Assembly: GCF_036250755.1 (NCBI RefSeq) | Contig: NZ_CP109583.1 | Span: 4,526,001 to 4,590,000 of the forward strand | Direction of reading: 5' to 3' | DNA length: 64,000 bases | From: Streptomyces uncialis | Lineage (GTDB): Bacteria; Actinomycetota; Actinomycetes; Streptomycetales; Streptomycetaceae | Shown here: positions 61,262-64,000 of the stretch, in pieces | How the letters are laid out: every line of letters begins with the position of its first letter | Numbering within the stretch: position 1 is the first letter of the stretch | Position numbers and translations under genes: made by a program | Notes under the pieces: generated by a model | Told to the model about the DNA's origin: nothing | Seen by the model: only the letters and a program-made list of their open reading frames with translations | Databases searched by the model: none

Positions 61262-62020
61262 GTGCACGTACTGATCCTGGGCGGGACAGCCGAGGCCCGG
61301 CGGCTCGCGGAGCTGCTGACCGCGCCCGCCGTCCCGGGCCGGACGGTCACCTCGTCGCTCGCCGGACGGGTCGCCGCGCCCCGGCTGCCGCCCGGTGAGG
61401 TGCGGATCGGCGGCTTCGGGGGAGCCGAGGGGCTGGCCGGCTGGCTGGTGCGGGAACGCGTCGATGTGCTGGTGGACGCCACGCACCCGTTCGCGGGGAC
61501 CATGAGCTTCCACGCGGCCGGGGCCGCGCGGACGGCCGGGGTGCCGCTGGTCGCGCTGCGGCGGCCCGGGTGGGAAGCCGTCGACGGGGACGACTGGCGG
61601 TCCGCCGGTTCGCTGGCCGAGGCCGCCGCGCTGCTGCCGTCGCTCGGGTCCCGGGTGTTCCTCACCACGGGACGGACGGGGCTCGCCGCGTTCACCGGTC
61701 GCCCGGAACTGGACGCGCTGTGGTTCCTGGTGCGGTCCGTCGACCCGCCGGAGCCGCCCGTACCCCGGCGGATGGACGTCCTGCTGGACCGGGGGCCGTT
61801 CGCGCTGGACGGTGAACGGGCGCTGCTCGCCGCGCACCGGATCGACGTCCTCGTCACCAAGGACAGCGGAGGCCGCGCCACCGCCCCGAAGCTCACCGCC
61901 GCGCGCGAGGCCGGCGTACCGGTGGTGGTCGTCCGCAGACCGCCCGTACCGGATGGGGTGCCGGTGGTGGCGGGGCCCGAGGAGGCCGCCCACTGGGTCA
62001 CGGGACGGACGGCCGCCTGA
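61262..62020 (+). CDS. cobK: Precorrin-6A reductase
   Basis: 252 aa from GTG 61262. The N-terminus VHVLILGGTAEARRLAELL is the family hallmark, followed by VDVLVDATHPFAGTMSFHAA, VFLTTGRTGLAAF and IDVLVTKDSGGRATAPKL. It reduces a double bond of precorrin-6A with NADPH in aerobic cobalamin synthesis. Convergent with the cobIJ gene. Confidence 0.93.
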   Translation: MHVLILGGTAEARRLAELLTAPAVPGRTVTSSLAGRVAAPRLPPGEVRIGGFGGAEGLAGWLVRERVDVLVDATHPFAGTMSFHAAGAARTAGVPLVALRRPGWEAVDGDDWRSAGSLAEAAALLPSLGSRVFLTTGRTGLAAFTGRPELDALWFLVRSVDPPEPPVPRRMDVLLDRGPFALDGERALLAAHRIDVLVTKDSGGRATAPKLTAAREAGVPVVVVRRPPVPDGVPVVAGPEEAAHWVTGRTAA

Positions 62021-62357
62021 GTCCCCCGGGCCCCCGGTCTCCCGGTCCCCCGGGACGCGCCCGTCCGGCCCTGGGCCTTGTCCGGCGCCGGGACCTTGTA
62101 CGGCCCCGGTTCGCGTACGGCTCTGGGATCTCGTCTGCCCCAGTTCCCCGTGCAACCCCGGGAACTTGTCTGCCCTGGCTCCCCGTACGGCCCTCGGACC
62201 CCGTACGGCGCCCCAGATTCCCGTTCGGCCCCGGGAACTTGTACGGCCCCGGCTCCCGTACAGCCCCCGGATCACGTCGTCCCGGCTCCCCGTACGGCCC
62301 TCGGACCCCGTACGGCCCCGGGTACTCCCCGTACCGCTCAGGCGCGCTCCGTACCGG
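62021..62357. repeat. Degenerate tandem repeats between cobK and cobIJ
   Basis: Words CCCCGTACGGCCC, CCGGGAACTTGT and GGCTCCCCGTACGGC recur many times between 62060 and 62340 with a period near 30-40 bp. No gene; no clear terminator hairpin. Confidence 0.6.
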
Positions 62358-63923
62358 TCATGTCTCCGGGTAGCGGCGGGGGGTCCAGACGATCGTCTCG
62401 TCGGCGCCGCGCCTGACCGTCCGGGTCTGGGAGGAGCCGATCAGCAGGATCGTGCGCATGTCGACCTCCGCGGGGTCCAGGTCCGTGAGGGCCACGATCC
62501 GTACCCGCTCCGTGGGGCCGCCGACATCGCGGGCGACCACCACCGGGGTGTCCGGCGCGCGGTGTTCGAGCAGCAGCTCGCGGGCCTTGCCGACCTGCCA
62601 GGTACGCGAGCGCGAGCCCGGGTTGTACAGGGCGAGCACCAGATCGGCCGAGGCCGCCTTGTGCAGGCGTTCCGCGACCACCTCCCACGGCTTGAGCCGG
62701 TCGGACAGCGAGATGGTCGCGTAGTCGTGGCCGAGGGGGGCGCCCGCGCGGGCCGCCGCCGCGTTCGCGGCCGTCACTCCCGGGAGCACCTGGACGGGGA
62801 TGTCCCGGTAGGCGTCCTCGGAGGCCACCTCCAGGACGGCCGTCGCCATGGCGAAGATCCCCGGGTCGCCGCCCGAGACGACAGCGACCTTCCGGCCGCG
62901 CGCGGCGAGTTGCAGCGCGAACTCGGCGCGCTCCGACTCCACCCTGTTGTCCGACCCGTGCCGCGTCTGCCCGGAGCGTACGGGCACCCGGTCCAGGTAC
63001 GTGGTGTAGCCGACGAGGTCGTCCGCGCCGGCGAGGGCGCCCCGCGACTCGGGGGTCAGCCACAGCGGGCCCGCCGGTCCGGTGCCGACGACGACGACCT
63101 CGCCCCGCTCCCGCTCCGGACGCCCGGCGTCGACCCGGCTGGGCAGCACGGCCACCGAGAAGTACGGCACGGTGTCCTCGTCCACCTCCGCGAGGTCCCC
63201 GGTGCGCTCCCCGTCCATCGTGGCGCGCTCCACGTACTTGGCCTCGGCCAGCCGGCCGGAGGCGTCCAGCGCGCGGCGGACCTTGCCGAAGGTGCGGCCC
63301 AGCTTCATGACCACGGCCGAGTCGGTCGCGGCGAGGCGGGCCGTCAGCTCCTCCTCGGGCAGGGTGCCCGGCAGGACCGTCAGCACCTCCTCGGCCTCCA
63401 CCAGCGGGGTGCCGAGGCGGGCCGCCGCCGCGCTGACCGACGTCACCCCGGGGATCACCTCGGTCGGATAGCGGTGCGCGAGCCGCTTGTGCATGTGCAT
63501 GTACGAGCTGTAGAAGAGCGGGTCGCCCTCCGCGAGGACGGCCACGCTGCGGCCCGCGTCGAGATGCGCGGCGAGCCGGACTGCGGCCTCCTCGTAGAAC
63601 TCGTCCATCGCGCCCCGGTAGCCGCCTGGGTGGTCGGTGGTCTCCGTGGTGAGCGGGTAGACCAGCGGCTCCTCGATCTGGCCGGGCCGCAGATGGCGGG
63701 CCGCGATCGACCGTGCGATCGACCGCCCGTGGCGCGCGCTGTGGTACGCGACGACATCCGCCCCGGCGATCACCTCGACGGCCCGTACGGTCATCAGCGA
63801 CGGGTCCCCGGGGCCGAGCCCGACCCCGTACAGCCGTCCCGACTGCGGTTCCGTCAGCCGTTCCGAAGGCGGTTCCGACGACGGTTCCGTCGGCCGTTCC
63901 GTGCCGCTCTGGTGCACGCTCAC
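62358..63923 (-). CDS. cobIJ: Fused precorrin-2 C20- / precorrin-3B C17-methyltransferase (CobI-CobJ)
   Basis: 521 aa carrying two tetrapyrrole methylase domains. The first (about residues 28-260) begins GRLYGVGLGPGDPSLMTVRA with AVLAEGDPLFYSSYMHMHKR, the CobI type. The second (about 270-515) begins VVVVGTGPAGPLWLTPESRG with KVAVVSGGDPGIFAMATAVL, the CobJ type. GTG 63923 overlaps the stop of cobH. A Pro/Ser/Glu-rich N-terminal tail of ~28 residues precedes the first domain. Fusions of these two are usual in Streptomyces. Confidence 0.94.
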   Translation of the reverse strand: MSVHQSGTERPTEPSSEPPSERLTEPQSGRLYGVGLGPGDPSLMTVRAVEVIAGADVVAYHSARHGRSIARSIAARHLRPGQIEEPLVYPLTTETTDHPGGYRGAMDEFYEEAAVRLAAHLDAGRSVAVLAEGDPLFYSSYMHMHKRLAHRYPTEVIPGVTSVSAAAARLGTPLVEAEEVLTVLPGTLPEEELTARLAATDSAVVMKLGRTFGKVRRALDASGRLAEAKYVERATMDGERTGDLAEVDEDTVPYFSVAVLPSRVDAGRPERERGEVVVVGTGPAGPLWLTPESRGALAGADDLVGYTTYLDRVPVRSGQTRHGSDNRVESERAEFALQLAARGRKVAVVSGGDPGIFAMATAVLEVASEDAYRDIPVQVLPGVTAANAAAARAGAPLGHDYATISLSDRLKPWEVVAERLHKAASADLVLALYNPGSRSRTWQVGKARELLLEHRAPDTPVVVARDVGGPTERVRIVALTDLDPAEVDMRTILLIGSSQTRTVRRGADETIVWTPRRYPET

Positions 63924-64000
63924 TCCTCCTCGCTGGCGATGGCGTTGAGCGCGGCGGCGGCCATCGCGCTGCCGCCCCGGCGGCCCCGCACCACCAGGTA
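63920..64000 (-). CDS. cobH: Precorrin-8X methylmutase, C-terminal end (truncated by window)
   Basis: The last 26 codons (YLVVRGRRGGSAMAAAALNA, then IASEEE) match the conserved C-terminus of CobH/CbiC. GTGA coupling to cobIJ places it in the same cob operon. Confidence 0.8.
   Translation of the reverse strand, partial: YLVVRGRRGGSAMAAAALNAIASEEE

Overview
High-GC actinobacterial chromosome, almost certainly Streptomyces. The evidence is a bldC gene, an Lsr2 paralogue, a valine dehydrogenase, Streptomyces-type codon use and many ATGA/GTGA start-stop overlaps. Left of about 34.1 kb the window is core genome in a conserved purine-biosynthesis neighbourhood: hrpA end, tRNA-Asp, bldC, vdh, a DUF3073 gene, purM-purF (minus), a META-domain lipoprotein, an ArsR/M23 pair, purL-purQ-purS (minus), an Lsr2-like gene, tRNA-Gly genes, an ABC exporter with a two-component system, purC, purD, dnaX, SRP RNA and tRNA-Ser(GGA). 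Three intergenic loci (about 9.7-10.4, 16.8-17.6 and 27.7-28.6 kb) carry one family of long, partly inverted repeats around a shared central module.

34121-50242 is a complete actinomycete integrative and conjugative element (AICE) of about 16.03 kb in the 3' part of tRNA-Ser(GGA), bounded by a perfect 88-bp direct repeat. It has int, xis, a primase-polymerase/DUF3631 replication block beside 7-bp iterons, a TraB (FtsK-type) DNA translocase followed at once by a clt-like cluster of CTTGTC repeats, Spd-type membrane proteins, an orphan C5 DNA methyltransferase, a PP2C-like phosphatase, a PycTM-like protein, and a GntR regulator beside a large palindromic operator that overlaps the predicted promoter of the leftward transfer operon.

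50.25-61.0 kb is a second accessory block and the most interesting part. A promoter and a complete T-box riboswitch (about 50918-51188), with specifier codon GAC (Asp), a canonical UGGUACC bulge and an expression platform at the Shine-Dalgarno, precede an archaeal-type aspartyl-tRNA synthetase. Facing it is a translationally coupled operon: a 119-aa protein of unknown family, a radical SAM/SPASM enzyme, a second radical SAM enzyme and a JmjC/cupin-type oxygenase. Upstream of that lie a 139-aa protein and an XRE-TPR regulator, then a seryl-tRNA synthetase (probably a second copy) and a ribbon-helix-helix/PIN toxin-antitoxin pair. A 74-bp repeat of the AspRS promoter and T-box 5' end recurs at 60907-60980, so the block is flanked by direct repeats. 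My reading (inference) is a peptide- or protein-modifying system with linked synthetases that may give immunity or feed the pathway; the Asp T-box would switch on the AspRS when tRNA-Asp is uncharged.

The right end (61.26-64.0 kb) returns to probable core genes of cobalamin synthesis: cobK (+), a cobI-cobJ fusion (minus) and the 3' end of cobH (minus).
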